A stretch of DNA of 64,000 nucleotides from Kiritimatiellia bacterium (GCA_028716365.1 JAQUPZ010000006.1:310001-374000), one strand, 5' to 3'; positions 50,344 to 59,581 are shown, counted from the first letter of the stretch. Notes: generated by a model not told the origin, from the sequence alone. Numbers and translations are program-made.

Positions 50344-51624
50344 GTGAATTTTCTTGAAAAGCTTTTTTCGGTTCAAAAAAATCTCAAAACTATTCCACAT
50401 CTTCCCAGCCTCGGAGCTAAGAATTTCCTGAAATATATCGGACCCGGTCTTCTGGTCACCGTTGGATTCATTGATCCCGGCAACTGGGCTTCCAATATTG
50501 CGGCAGGTGCCAGTTACGGCTATACCCTGCTCTGGGTGGTGACCCTTTCCACCATCATGCTTGTTCTGCTCCAGCACAACGTGGCACACCTGGGTATTGC
50601 CACCGGTCTCTGTCTGTCCGAGGCAGCTACGATTCACACAAAAAGATGGGTTTCCCGTTCTATCCTGTCCACCGCCATGATGGCTTCGGTTTCCACCAGT
50701 CTTGCGGAGATCCTGGGAGGTGCAATTGCCTTGAATATGCTGTTCAATATTCCTCTTAAGATATGTGCCATGATGACTGCGGGCCTGGCTGCATTCATGC
50801 TTTTCTCTAATTCATACAGACGGCTCGAAAAATGGATTATAGGTTTTGTTTCCCTGATCGGATTATCCTTCCTGTATGAACTGACCCTGGTGAATGTGGA
50901 ATGGGGGAAGGCGGCCTCAGGATGGATCAAGCCGGAAATTCCGGCGAATGCCATGCTGATTGTCATGAGCATCCTGGGATCCGTGGTCATGCCCCATAAC
51001 CTCTTTCTGCATTCGGAAATCATCCAGAGCCGTGAGTGGAATCTGAAGGATGACACCATTATTAAGAAACAACTGGACTATGAGTTCATGGATACCCTTT
51101 TCTCCATGTTCGTTGGTTGGGCCATTAACAGTGCCATGATTATCCTGGCTGCGGCCGCTTTTTTCGCGCACCGGATGCCGGTGAGCGAGCTGTCCCAGGC
51201 GGAAAGGTTACTCGCCCCGTTGTTGGGCAGTCACGCTTCCTGGATATTCGCGCTGGCCCTTCTGTTTTCCGGACTTTCATCCAGTGTAACCTCCGGCATG
51301 GCCGGCGGCACGATCATGGCGGGTTGTTTCGGGGAATCCTACGATATTCGCGACAGCCATTCACGGCTCGGGGTTGGCCTTTCTTTTATCGGCGCGCTGG
51401 TCATCATATTCCTTATAAACGATCCATTCAAGGGATTGCTTTACTCCCAGATGGCATTAAGCATCCAGCTCCCCTTCACGATTTTCTTACAGATATATCT
51501 GACCTCCTCTAAGAAGGTCATGGGAAAATTCGCAAATACCAGGACCACTACCGCGCTGCTCGTTCTGGTCGGCGTAGTGGTGTCGGGACTGAACATCCGG
51601 CTTTTGTACGGATTTCTCAGGTAG
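50344..51624 (+). CDS. Nramp-family divalent metal transporter
   Basis: 426 residues from a GTG with no obvious ribosome site. Eleven or so membrane helices. The metal-binding motif of helix 1 is GFIDPGNWASN and that of helix 6 is SVVMPHNLFLHS, both intact (Asp, Asn, Met), so manganese or iron import by proton symport is expected. It follows the CorC-like gene on the same strand. Named MntH in many bacteria; I leave the symbol out because Nramp-related transporters with other metals exist. Confidence 0.9.
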   Translation: MNFLEKLFSVQKNLKTIPHLPSLGAKNFLKYIGPGLLVTVGFIDPGNWASNIAAGASYGYTLLWVVTLSTIMLVLLQHNVAHLGIATGLCLSEAATIHTKRWVSRSILSTAMMASVSTSLAEILGGAIALNMLFNIPLKICAMMTAGLAAFMLFSNSYRRLEKWIIGFVSLIGLSFLYELTLVNVEWGKAASGWIKPEIPANAMLIVMSILGSVVMPHNLFLHSEIIQSREWNLKDDTIIKKQLDYEFMDTLFSMFVGWAINSAMIILAAAAFFAHRMPVSELSQAERLLAPLLGSHASWIFALALLFSGLSSSVTSGMAGGTIMAGCFGESYDIRDSHSRLGVGLSFIGALVIIFLINDPFKGLLYSQMALSIQLPFTIFLQIYLTSSKKVMGKFANTRTTTALLVLVGVVVSGLNIRLLYGFLR

Positions 51625-51775
51625 GCAAAAAATTATTTCTGGAATAGACAGTTAATAGCCAATAAGTAAATTTAACTTATCAATCTCTGCTTATGTCTTT
51701 TGTACCTATTGGACTTTGGTTAATTTCAGGCAACGAAGATCAATGGCGCACCACTTTCCGACATGCGGATGAACG

Positions 51776-53341
51776 CTAATCATCAAATTTTACTGGTTTG
51801 AGGTTTTTGCCGGTGATCCTGAGTGCGCAGGTATATTCAGATATTTTCTGTGCAGGAACTTTCACGATGAGCCCCTCAACTGTCTGTGTCCATTCGATTT
51901 TACCGTCATAACCGAGCAGGTTCACGCTCCTGATTTTGTTTATATCTTCACCCGCAGGTTTGGCCAGCGACTTTATGACAAGTTGACCATCTGCCGGCCA
52001 GCCGAGTGCTATGGCGTATAGTGTTTTACCCTTGGTGGTGAAACGGATATCTTTGCTGGTATATTCAAAGTCTTCTTTGAAATGGCCGCCTTTTGCCCTT
52101 ACCGGTCCTTCGCCGTAAACCAGCCATGGACGCGTACCAAAAATAGCTTCGCCATAAATCTTTACCCACACGGCCATTTCTTCAAGTATCTGTTCAGCGT
52201 CGGTATCCAGCGAACCATCGGGTCTCTGTACTACATTCAGGAGAAGGTTCCCGTTTTTACTCGTGATGTCTACAAGTGAGTGGACTACCCATTTCGCCGA
52301 GCGGTACATCTTGCCGGTGTCCTTGGCCTTCCAGTTCCTGTTATAATACCAGTCCCCGATAGAGGTATCGGTCTGCCATGGATAAGGATTGATCCCGGGC
52401 ATAACTCCGCGTTCGAGGTCCTGGATCCATTTTCCTTCTGAGTCCTGTTTGCAGTTATAAACAACTTCAAGGCATCCGCGGGTTTCAATGTCCTTGTTGT
52501 ACAGATGGGCTATCATCCTGCGTCCGACATCATTCGTGAACGGCAGTCCGCCGTCGGTATAGAGCAGGTCGAGCTGATAATTGTCGATCAGGTCGGTTAT
52601 GCGTTTGTACCATTCTTCATGCCATTCCGGATTATTACTATACCAGCTTTTGTCATTTGTATCGGCGGGCTTGTGATAGAGGTCCCAGTACTTTTCATTC
52701 GCGCCGTCATAGGGTACACCGGCTTTAGGGCCGGTCTTGTCGGAACGATGTGCGCTCTGGAACCAGGTAAAACTGGCCCCCATGTGTTCAGAAACACCGA
52801 AACGTAAACCGTATTTCTGTGCAGCCTTTTTCCAGTCACCAACCACATCGCGTTCTGGTCCCATGTTGACGGCGTTCCACTTGTGGTGTTTTGAGTTCCA
52901 GAGGTCGAAATTGTCGTGATGACAGCCCATACTGACGAAATATTTTGCACCGGCTTTTTTATACAGAGACATTAACCGGTCAGGGTCCCATTTCTCAGCT
53001 TTCCACAGGGGGATAATATCCTTGTATCCGAATTCTGACGGGTGACCGTAATTCTCCAGATGATACTTGTAATGGCGGTTTTTTTCCTCGTACATGCCGC
53101 GGGCATACCAGTCGCCGTCCATCGGAACAGCCTGTGGTCCCCAGTGTGCCCAGATGCCGAACTTTGCATCACGGAACCAGTCTGGATATTTATACTGCTT
53201 GAGTGACTCATCTGTCGGCTGGAAGAAGTTTTTAGAGAAGTGCCCCTTGTTGCAAAGAACACATCCGGTGAATGTCAGCACGGTTGCAAGCACGCATACT
53301 ATGGCAATCGAGGCAATGATTGTGAATGTCATCTTTCGCAT
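51776..53341 (-). CDS. GH29 alpha-L-fucosidase 2 (probable lipoprotein)
   Basis: 521 residues. The N-terminal hydrophobic segment ends in LTFTGC, a plausible lipobox, so it may be a surface or periplasmic lipoprotein. GH29 blocks: FGIWAHWGPQAVP, YFVSMGCHHDNFDLWNSKHH, and the nucleophile strand LDLLYTDGGLPF (Asp at about residue 263), then GNLLLNVVQRPDGSLD. It is only distantly similar to the first fucosidase, suggesting a different linkage preference. It stands alone, convergent with the Nramp gene and divergent from the small membrane protein gene. Confidence 0.93.
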   Translation of the reverse strand: MRKMTFTIIASIAIVCVLATVLTFTGCVLCNKGHFSKNFFQPTDESLKQYKYPDWFRDAKFGIWAHWGPQAVPMDGDWYARGMYEEKNRHYKYHLENYGHPSEFGYKDIIPLWKAEKWDPDRLMSLYKKAGAKYFVSMGCHHDNFDLWNSKHHKWNAVNMGPERDVVGDWKKAAQKYGLRFGVSEHMGASFTWFQSAHRSDKTGPKAGVPYDGANEKYWDLYHKPADTNDKSWYSNNPEWHEEWYKRITDLIDNYQLDLLYTDGGLPFTNDVGRRMIAHLYNKDIETRGCLEVVYNCKQDSEGKWIQDLERGVMPGINPYPWQTDTSIGDWYYNRNWKAKDTGKMYRSAKWVVHSLVDITSKNGNLLLNVVQRPDGSLDTDAEQILEEMAVWVKIYGEAIFGTRPWLVYGEGPVRAKGGHFKEDFEYTSKDIRFTTKGKTLYAIALGWPADGQLVIKSLAKPAGEDINKIRSVNLLGYDGKIEWTQTVEGLIVKVPAQKISEYTCALRITGKNLKPVKFDD

Positions 53342-53538
53342 GGGTTTTCCCCTTTCTTTTGAAATACATTTTCCAGATTTATGCAGAATAAAAAATGTCC
53401 TGGAAATGAGTAAAACTTAAGGCATTGGCTGTAACAATCTTTTTTATGAAGAAAAGAATGGATAATAATGACCGGGGATGGATAATAATGACTTTGCCGA
53501 TATCGGATAGCATGGTTTGGCAGGTTGGAGAAAAGAAC

Positions 53539-54099
53539 ATGCCGCAAATAATTATACCAAATGTCTGGGTTGTGATTGTTTCGGGTGCCGTGATCTGGTT
53601 CATCGGTGATACGATGAAACGGCATCTAAACCGTCAAGGTCGTCCATCACTGCTCGGCCGTACATTGGCACTGTTTGGATTCAGTGCAGTCTGTCTGGGT
53701 ATTTATGCAGGGTTCTGGGGACCTGTTAAAGTGGGGAATACTACTCTTGAACTTTTCTCGTTTTCACATTTCCTTCAACAGTCCCATAATAAGGCGGATT
53801 CCTATGTTCGTGCTAACCTGGTACTCAGCAGTGAGCCTGCAACCGGCTGGCATGGCGGATCCAAATCGTCATTGCAGTACACCGTGAAGAATAATGGCGA
53901 CCGCAATGTTTCATGTCTCATACTTCGATTTACGACTGGAGCTGGTACGGGGAAAACAATTGATCTTCCTTTGCATGGTCCATTTCCCGCAAGAGAAACG
54001 GTCAAGGCATATATCAGTGTTCCGCCGACTGTCGATCGTTCCTACTTCAAAAACATTCCCTGGGTTAATGCCAGCCACATTGTTGGTGCTCGTTTTTAA
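53539..54099 (+). CDS. Two-helix membrane protein with extracytoplasmic beta domain
   Basis: 186 residues from the ATG at 53539 (GGAG upstream); the frame is open back to 53425. Two membrane segments (VWVVIVSGAVIWFIG and TLALFGFSAVCLGIYAGFW) are followed by a domain with beta character (SSLQYTVKNNGDRNVSCLIL, IDLPLHGPFPARETVKAYI), probably outside the membrane. No family recognised. It precedes two other small genes on the same strand with gaps of about 56 bp, so a small operon is possible. Confidence 0.6.
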   Translation: MPQIIIPNVWVVIVSGAVIWFIGDTMKRHLNRQGRPSLLGRTLALFGFSAVCLGIYAGFWGPVKVGNTTLELFSFSHFLQQSHNKADSYVRANLVLSSEPATGWHGGSKSSLQYTVKNNGDRNVSCLILRFTTGAGTGKTIDLPLHGPFPARETVKAYISVPPTVDRSYFKNIPWVNASHIVGARF

Positions 54100-54155
54100 T
54101 TAAAAAGAGAAACCTGTCAGCATAAAACTCTTAAAAATGGAGTGAATATATTTTC

Positions 54156-54560
54156 ATGAACATGGATCTCCGAATAACGGTAAAAAATGAGTATATTGTT
54201 GTCGTAGTGACTGGTGCCTACGAACGTAATGAAGCTGTTAATAGAATTGATCAGATCCTCAATGCATGCGTGGAGCATAAAAAAACAAGACTGCTTGTTG
54301 ATGTTCGATCCGTTGAGGGCAAGATGTCTGTTGAGGAAACATTTTTCTATGCCGAGGAATTCTCGAAGAAATATATTAACCTGGTCAGTGAAGGAAAGCT
54401 CTCGCATGTTAAAGTCGCTTATGTTGGAAACTATCCTCTGTTGGATAAAGGGAACCTGGGTGAAACTGTTGCGGTGAACCGGGGTATTGACGGAAAGGTG
54501 ACCGATAATATCGACGAAGCCATTTCGTGGCTTGAAGTGAAGCCGGAACGTAAAGAGTAG
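54156..54560 (+). CDS. STAS/SpoIIAA-like small protein
   Basis: 134 residues, soluble. The strand-helix order (YIVVVVTGAYERNEAVNRI, TRLLVDVRSVEGKMSVEETF, KVAYVGNYPLL, DNIDEAISWLE) fits the SpoIIAA/STAS-like fold used for regulation or lipid binding. The conserved phosphorylatable Ser of anti-sigma antagonists is not evident. An alternative ATG lies two codons downstream. Function unknown; context offers only the neighbouring membrane protein and the carrier-like protein. Confidence 0.6.
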   Translation: MNMDLRITVKNEYIVVVVTGAYERNEAVNRIDQILNACVEHKKTRLLVDVRSVEGKMSVEETFFYAEEFSKKYINLVSEGKLSHVKVAYVGNYPLLDKGNLGETVAVNRGIDGKVTDNIDEAISWLEVKPERKE

Positions 54561-54616
54561 CAATGGTACGGGATGTGCAGTGCTGCTGAAATCCAACTTG
54601 TTTTTAAAATTTACCC

Positions 54617-55048
54617 ATGGTTTGGATATTCATAGGAATTGTTTTTGTTCTCACCGCGATCGGCTTCATGCAGTTAGTGGCTGTGCGGGTAAGCCGTTAC
54701 GTTGCGGGACGTCCTCGATTATCAGAAGATGCGTTTGCAGAGAAATTCTTCCCGGAAGAACAAAGGACAAAAGCCATAAGAATACGTCAGTTGCTTGCAC
54801 CATATCTGCCGGTAAATGTAAGTTATGTTCATCCATCAGACCGTCTTGTTGATGATCTTGGCCTTTCAGCCCGTCTGACCCGTGGTCTGGATCTGGTCTC
54901 ATTTGTGCAGGATCTTGAAGATGAATTCAAAGTGGAATTTGGTGAAGATGATTACCTGCAAATACAGACTTTCCATAATGTGGTTGAGATAGTTATTGAA
55001 AAAACAGGCGGTCGTGGTCCTGATGTTGGTAGTGAGACAACGTCATAA
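54617..55048 (+). CDS. Membrane-anchored acyl-carrier-protein-like protein without the modified Ser
   Basis: 143 residues: an N-terminal membrane helix (WIFIGIVFVLTAIGFMQLVAV), a linker, then a four-helix-like domain (about 55-130) whose DDLGLSARLTRGLDLVSFVQDLEDEF resembles the ACP helix-II region. The usual D-S-L with phosphopantetheine Ser is absent: the aligned segment has G-L-D-L. It could therefore act as a structural or binding module and not as a carrier. The family assignment is by eye and tentative. Confidence 0.5.
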   Translation: MVWIFIGIVFVLTAIGFMQLVAVRVSRYVAGRPRLSEDAFAEKFFPEEQRTKAIRIRQLLAPYLPVNVSYVHPSDRLVDDLGLSARLTRGLDLVSFVQDLEDEFKVEFGEDDYLQIQTFHNVVEIVIEKTGGRGPDVGSETTS

Positions 55049-55094
55049 TTGTCGAGTAATTAGTCGTGAAACGGCTGTCAACATCTGAACTGCT

Positions 55095-56261
55095 TCACAT
55101 ACCGATAATGCCCGGTAGTTCGAACAGCGGCATGAGTACTGCAATAACAATTCCACCAACGATAATACCGAGGAAAACAATCAGAATCGGCTGAATCAGT
55201 GAGTTCAAGGCATCAACCGTCATGTTTACCTCCTCGTCGAAGTAATCGGCGGTCTTATCCATCATTTCATCGACCTTTCCTGTTTTTTCACCACCCTGCA
55301 GCATTTGCATCAGCGTATCGGGAAATATCTTTTGTGTTCCCAGTGCGGCAGACAGGGGAGTACCACCCGCGACACGTACACGCGCATTCAGAACAACCTG
55401 TTCCGAGATACTATTGCCTGTGGCAGCGCCGGCAAGTTCAATGGCATTGATAATGGGTATTCCGCTACGTAATAGTTGACCGTATGCTCTCGCAAAACGT
55501 GCAGAAACAGTTTTCCGTGTTAAGTTGCCGAATACCGGCCAGTGGAGATTCAGCCAGTCGGAAATGACTTTGCCCGTTAAAGTTGCTTTCCAGGCATTGC
55601 TCAACACCATGAATAAACCAATACCGGCAAGAATCCATAAACCATGGTGCTTTATGGCTTTGCTTGCCTTAAGAAGAAAAAGTGTTGGACCGGGAAGTTC
55701 ATGGTGCAGGTCCTGGTACATGCTTTGAAATACAGGAAGAATAAACAGGAGGAAGAGAAGTATGACGATACCGGCTATACTCAGGACAACGGCAGGATAA
55801 ATCATGGCAGATTGCACTTTTTTCCTGAGTCGTACGTTCGCATCGATGTACTTTGCAATCTCTTCCAGCATTTCGGCAAGCCGGCCGGAAGTTTCTGCTG
55901 CTTTAATCATGCTTGTACAAAGAGGCGGGAAGATTGACGGAAATTTCATGAATGAAGCAGAGAGTTGAGAACCATCTGCAATATCCATTCGAACAGTATT
56001 AATTACGCGTTTAAAATTTGAATTCGATGTTTGTCCTTCAACGCTGATCAAGGCTGCTTCAATTGATAATCCGGATGACAACATGGCTGCCATTTTGTGA
56101 AGAAATACCGGCACATCTCTTGATGCTATTTTTCTGGAACCTGCAACAGTATGTTTTTTAACAGGCGATGACCGGATGGCTTCTTGCTGGTGTGCATGCA
56201 TATTGCTTGAAGAGATGTTGCGCGTACACACGGCAATGTCAACCACGAATTCCTGTTGCAT
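55095..56261 (-). CDS. Type II secretion/type IV pilus inner-membrane protein (GspF/PilC family)
   Basis: 388 residues with two T2SSF domains: first VPVFLHKMAAMLSSGLSIEAALISV to KKVQSAMIYPAVVLSIAGIVI, second FARAYGQLLRSGIPIINAIELAG to SLIQPILIVFLGIIVGGIVIAVLMPLF. Three membrane helices. It is normally encoded with the GspE ATPase and pseudopilins; none is adjacent here. The DUF1566 gene lies 21 bp upstream on the same strand, so the two are probably transcribed together. The first 45 residues before the domain are unusual and the true start could be at an internal Met. Confidence 0.9.
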   Translation of the reverse strand: MQQEFVVDIAVCTRNISSSNMHAHQQEAIRSSPVKKHTVAGSRKIASRDVPVFLHKMAAMLSSGLSIEAALISVEGQTSNSNFKRVINTVRMDIADGSQLSASFMKFPSIFPPLCTSMIKAAETSGRLAEMLEEIAKYIDANVRLRKKVQSAMIYPAVVLSIAGIVILLFLLFILPVFQSMYQDLHHELPGPTLFLLKASKAIKHHGLWILAGIGLFMVLSNAWKATLTGKVISDWLNLHWPVFGNLTRKTVSARFARAYGQLLRSGIPIINAIELAGAATGNSISEQVVLNARVRVAGGTPLSAALGTQKIFPDTLMQMLQGGEKTGKVDEMMDKTADYFDEEVNMTVDALNSLIQPILIVFLGIIVGGIVIAVLMPLFELPGIIGM

Positions 56262-56282
56262 TATCCAGCGATAGGTACTTAT

Positions 56283-57530
56283 TTAGTTCAGCCCGCCGCG
56301 TACGAGTCGGACGTAATTATAAATGCGGATGACATCACCCTGTGGTCCGCGACCGTGCGGAAAAGCGGTCGGATCGCCGGTTTTCTGATCGCTGCGCTGT
56401 GCGCCGGCACCGTGCACGTCCAGTAACCGGTACGCGTCCGAACCACCACGTTTCATCCAACCGGTTGCGCGACCGAAGGCGAGGTAAACTGCGGCACCAC
56501 CTTGTTGGTTGTGTGGGCCGCCCTGGTGCGTTGTGCTGGTCCAGAAGAACGGAAATTCACCATCATCAAGTTTCGTTGTCTGAAACATCGGGTTAATCGC
56601 CGGCGAATGCGTCGCCGCCGGCGCGCGCGTGTAATCCACGATGCTTTGCAGTTCCTTTGCGTTCGGTAATCGCCAATCGATATGGCCGAGAAACCTCTTG
56701 TTATTCATCGTCTGCACCCACGCCAGTGCGGCTTCCCAGTTCATTCCTTTGCCGCTGTCGGCTTTTGCCCACATTAGACCGGTGGCGTGGTCAGTGATCG
56801 TGCCATCATCGTTGTTGTGAAAATCATTTTTGCCATACTGCGGATTACCGCGAACACAGATCACAAAAAACGTCTTGTTTGGCCGGCCGGGCATTGTCGT
56901 AGGATACCCCTTGATGCGACCATCGGCAAAGTTCACGCCGAACATCTGGTTCGAGTTGGCGGCATACAAAGTGCTCGACGCCCATTGTGAATCAATAATG
57001 CGTTCGCCGGCACGCTGGTCACCATAGGCGAACTTGAAGTATTTCGTGTCAATGAACGGCGTCAGTTGCGAAGTGTCAGAGCCTGGTCTTGGATCAATCC
57101 CGCTGAACACGGTCAGCGAATACAGTTCCTTAATCGTCGGCAACCGCCAGTCGCTGAAACCGCCGAACTTGGCGGCGTTGAGTTTGGCCGGCAACTCTTG
57201 AGCTTGTGCCAATGTCTTCTTGTCGTTACTATCCAGCGTACTGTCTCTGTTAATGTCTGGGTTACGCTGCCAGGTCAGGTCAGTAATGTTGTCATGAACG
57301 GTCAAACCATCGGCACTGAGTTTGTATGAAGGTTGTTTGCCCTTATGCTGGGCGTCCTGTCCGTAGAATGGTTGGCCGGGAAGAGGGGCAGTAATCTCAC
57401 CTGTAGTGTCGTAGCATTTATCCTGGCCGGTATCGACAATTGTATATGGCAGGAAGGATTCTATAGCTGGAGAGGAATTGATAATCAGAAACAGCATTAT
57501 CATAGAAATAATGGCTTTTTTCGACTTCAT
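56283..57530 (-). CDS. Exported protein with two DUF1566 (Lcl C-terminal) domains
   Basis: 415 residues from the ATG at 57530 (GGAAG upstream, signal peptide AIISMIMLFLIINSSPAIES). Two DUF1566 repeats: LTWQRNPD..GGFSDWRLPTIKELYSL and GLMWAKADSG..GHIDWRLPNAKELQSIVDY, each with the hallmark DWRLPxxKEL. The domain is related to the C-type-lectin-like formylglycine-generating fold and occurs in adhesins and surface proteins. Its pairing with pilC suggests a secreted or pilus-associated product, which is an inference. Confidence 0.85.
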   Translation of the reverse strand: MKSKKAIISMIMLFLIINSSPAIESFLPYTIVDTGQDKCYDTTGEITAPLPGQPFYGQDAQHKGKQPSYKLSADGLTVHDNITDLTWQRNPDINRDSTLDSNDKKTLAQAQELPAKLNAAKFGGFSDWRLPTIKELYSLTVFSGIDPRPGSDTSQLTPFIDTKYFKFAYGDQRAGERIIDSQWASSTLYAANSNQMFGVNFADGRIKGYPTTMPGRPNKTFFVICVRGNPQYGKNDFHNNDDGTITDHATGLMWAKADSGKGMNWEAALAWVQTMNNKRFLGHIDWRLPNAKELQSIVDYTRAPAATHSPAINPMFQTTKLDDGEFPFFWTSTTHQGGPHNQQGGAAVYLAFGRATGWMKRGGSDAYRLLDVHGAGAQRSDQKTGDPTAFPHGRGPQGDVIRIYNYVRLVRGGLN

Positions 57531-57599
57531 TTTTCTTCCAGTTTTCATGATTACATGCAGGCCCATATAAGATAGGGCCTGCATGTGTCAATGATTTCA

Positions 57600-57770
57600 T
57601 CCGTCTTCGCAGGAGACCCCGGACTTGGAGTCCGTGGGATGAATGCCCCGACCTCTTGGAGAGTCGGGGCTACGCCGGATTCCGCGAAGAAACTGCGGGC
57701 TTCCGCCATCGCTTGAGAAGTTATGGCGGACACGTTAGCCCGCATAGCTTCATTTCTGCCGAGCCATGAA
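57600..57770. repeat. Large composite palindromic repeat related to the HzsA-like gene insert
   Basis: Hairpins CCGGACTTGGAGTCCG, CCCCGAC..GTCGGGG and TGCGGGCT..AGCCCGCA succeed each other. The block GGAGAGTCGGGGCTACGCCG plus GATTCCGC matches the in-frame insert at 24340-24414, and both copies end near GCTTCAT. No gene is seen in the 57531-57775 gap. Confidence 0.7.
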
Positions 57771-57775
57771 AATTA

Positions 57776-58531
57776 TTATATGTCCCGATTTTCCGGAGGC
57801 GGGCCCCTGCGATCTCCACCTCGGCCCTGTCCTTCGCCACCACCTCTATTGCCACGGCCTTCCGGGCCCTGTTCGCCTTCCATGCGAGGAGGCCTGGGAA
57901 GCAGTTCATCAATCGTGAGTTTGCCATCGCCGTTCTTGTCCAGTTTCTTTATTGCAGACGGGATGTTGGCGATTTCATCGGCATCGATGACTTTATCGCT
58001 ATTCGCATCCAGTGCTGTAATGAATGGAGGAACTGGCGGGCGCATTCTGCCTTCTCTGCCGGGACCACCTTGCTGCCCCCGACCTTCATCACCGCGTCCC
58101 ATCTGACGTTCACCACCACGACCTTGCCTGTTACCCATTCCTTCCTGGTCGCCCTGATTCTGTCCACGGCCACGTCTCATCTGGTCACCTTGTCCTTGAC
58201 CTCGACCTTCACGGTTACCTTGACCCTGTTCCATGTCGGGGCGCTGTGGACGTGGCATAATCTCGTCAGGTGTTAATTTACCATCATCATTTTTATCCAG
58301 TTCTTTCAATGCTGCCGAGGCGTTCGCAATTTCCCTGGTGTCGATGACCTTGTCGCCGTTCTTATCAAGCGCTTTGAGAATGGCCATGCCCGGTGCCGGC
58401 CTCCCGCCTTGTCTATCTTGATTCATTCCCGGTCTGCGCATCGATGGGCCCTGCGTTTCATTGTCCTGTGCGATCGAGTTGAATGTCCATGCTGTTACTA
58501 CTATTGTTGCGATAATCAGTGACCTTTTCAT
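57776..58531 (-). CDS. Exported EF-hand protein with Gly/Arg/Gln-rich linker
   Basis: 251 residues with a signal peptide (SLIIATIVVTAWTFNSIA). Four canonical 12-residue EF-hand loops in two pairs: DKNGDKVIDTRE and DKNDDGKLTPDE, then DANSDKVIDADE and DKNGDGKLTIDE. Ligands at positions 1, 3, 5, 9 and 12 are acceptable, so calcium binding is expected. Between the pairs lies about 85 residues of GQGD/RGRG low complexity, and a similar Gly/Arg tail ends the protein. It is divergent from the OmpR/histidine-kinase operon and is a plausible target or modulator of that system. Confidence 0.88.
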   Translation of the reverse strand: MKRSLIIATIVVTAWTFNSIAQDNETQGPSMRRPGMNQDRQGGRPAPGMAILKALDKNGDKVIDTREIANASAALKELDKNDDGKLTPDEIMPRPQRPDMEQGQGNREGRGQGQGDQMRRGRGQNQGDQEGMGNRQGRGGERQMGRGDEGRGQQGGPGREGRMRPPVPPFITALDANSDKVIDADEIANIPSAIKKLDKNGDGKLTIDELLPRPPRMEGEQGPEGRGNRGGGEGQGRGGDRRGPPPENRDI

Positions 58532-58576
58532 TGTATGCTCCTCTTTATTGTTTTGTTGCTTTATATTCTGATCTGC

Positions 58577-58633
58577 GGTAAGGCGCGCCGGAAGTTATCA
58601 TAATACGACGGGTCCATCGGCCCCGCCCTACCC
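58577..58633. repeat. GGTAGGGCGGGGCC palindromic repeat, copy 2
   Basis: GGTAAGGCGCGCC (58577-58589) faces GGCCCCGCCCTACC (58620-58633). Related to 29058-29122. It lies in the divergent region between the EF-hand gene and the response regulator. Confidence 0.6.
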
Positions 58634-58727
58634 ACATATTTATAACCTCTTCTTTCCTCCTTTCGTCATTAAATTTCAAGTTCATCCTGTTTCTCTCTTT
58701 CTTCTGCCAGTATTAAACGAAATCACT

Positions 58728-58766
58728 ATTACAGATTATCTATTATGAAGATTACAGAACTGTAAT
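58728..58766 (+). promoter_or_regulatory. Candidate response-regulator binding sites
   Basis: Direct repeats ATTACAGA at 58728-58735 and 58751-58758 (23 bp apart). The second is part of the inverted repeat ATTACAG-AA-CTGTAAT. Located 47-85 bp before the regulator gene, a position suited to autoregulation by an OmpR-type protein. Confidence 0.45.
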
Positions 58767-58812
58767 AATTGTTACGTTGGCTGGGGATGGGTGTCGTGTT
58801 AGTATTATGTTA

Positions 58813-59484
58813 ATGAAGATACTTGTTGTAGAAGATGAGAAGAAGATCGCCAGTTTCATACGTAAAGGGCTGGAAGAGCAGGGTTTCTCAGTAACTGTCA
58901 GTAATAATGGCGATGATGGTTACCTGCTGGCCAAAACACAGGCCTTTGATGTGATAATCCTCGATATAATGCTCCCCGGCCGGGATGGGCTGAGTATCCT
59001 CAAGAACCTGCGCGAACAGAAGAATGTCGTCCCGGTCATTATGCTGACTGCCCGCTCGGAAATTAACGAGAAAGTCGATGGGCTCAACCTTGGTGCTGAT
59101 GACTACATAACCAAGCCTTTCTATATGGAAGAGCTCATTGCCCGGATCCAGGCGATTGCCCGGCGCGGTGGCGAAGACAAACTCAATATACTGCAGTCGG
59201 GTGATTTGACGGTGAATCTTGTTTCGAGGGATGTAAAACGCGGCGGAAAGAAGATTGAGTTGACCCCGCGCGAGTTCAGTCTGTTGGAGTACATCATGCG
59301 GTCGCCCGGGCGGGTATTCACACGGACGCAGATACTGGAGCATGTTTGGGGTTATGATTTTGATCCGCAGACGAACATTGTGGATGTCTGTATCCAGCGG
59401 GTCCGTAAAAAGATATTTGATGAAAATAATAAGCTTATCGAAACTGTCCGCGGGGTTGGTTACAGGTTTTATAAAAAGGGATAA
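58813..59484 (+). CDS. OmpR/PhoB-family response regulator
   Basis: 223 residues from the ATG at 58813 (others at 58807 and 58777; none has a clear ribosome site, and the receiver domain begins MKILVVEDE). The phosphoacceptor is Asp51 in DVIILDIMLPGRDG, the conserved Lys is in DDYITKPF, and the winged-helix effector domain contains LTPREFSLLEYIMRSPGRVF and RVRKKI..TVRGVGYRF. The partner kinase begins 97 bp downstream. Probably regulates itself and the divergent EF-hand gene. Confidence 0.94.
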   Translation: MKILVVEDEKKIASFIRKGLEEQGFSVTVSNNGDDGYLLAKTQAFDVIILDIMLPGRDGLSILKNLREQKNVVPVIMLTARSEINEKVDGLNLGADDYITKPFYMEELIARIQAIARRGGEDKLNILQSGDLTVNLVSRDVKRGGKKIELTPREFSLLEYIMRSPGRVFTRTQILEHVWGYDFDPQTNIVDVCIQRVRKKIFDENNKLIETVRGVGYRFYKKG

Positions 59485-59581
59485 CTTTTGAGTTACTCAA
59501 AATGGGTAATCTTGGCGCCAAGGGCGCCAATCGTGAAAGGATTGTCAATCCTGTTATCCTGTCAAAAAGGGTTTTAAATAA

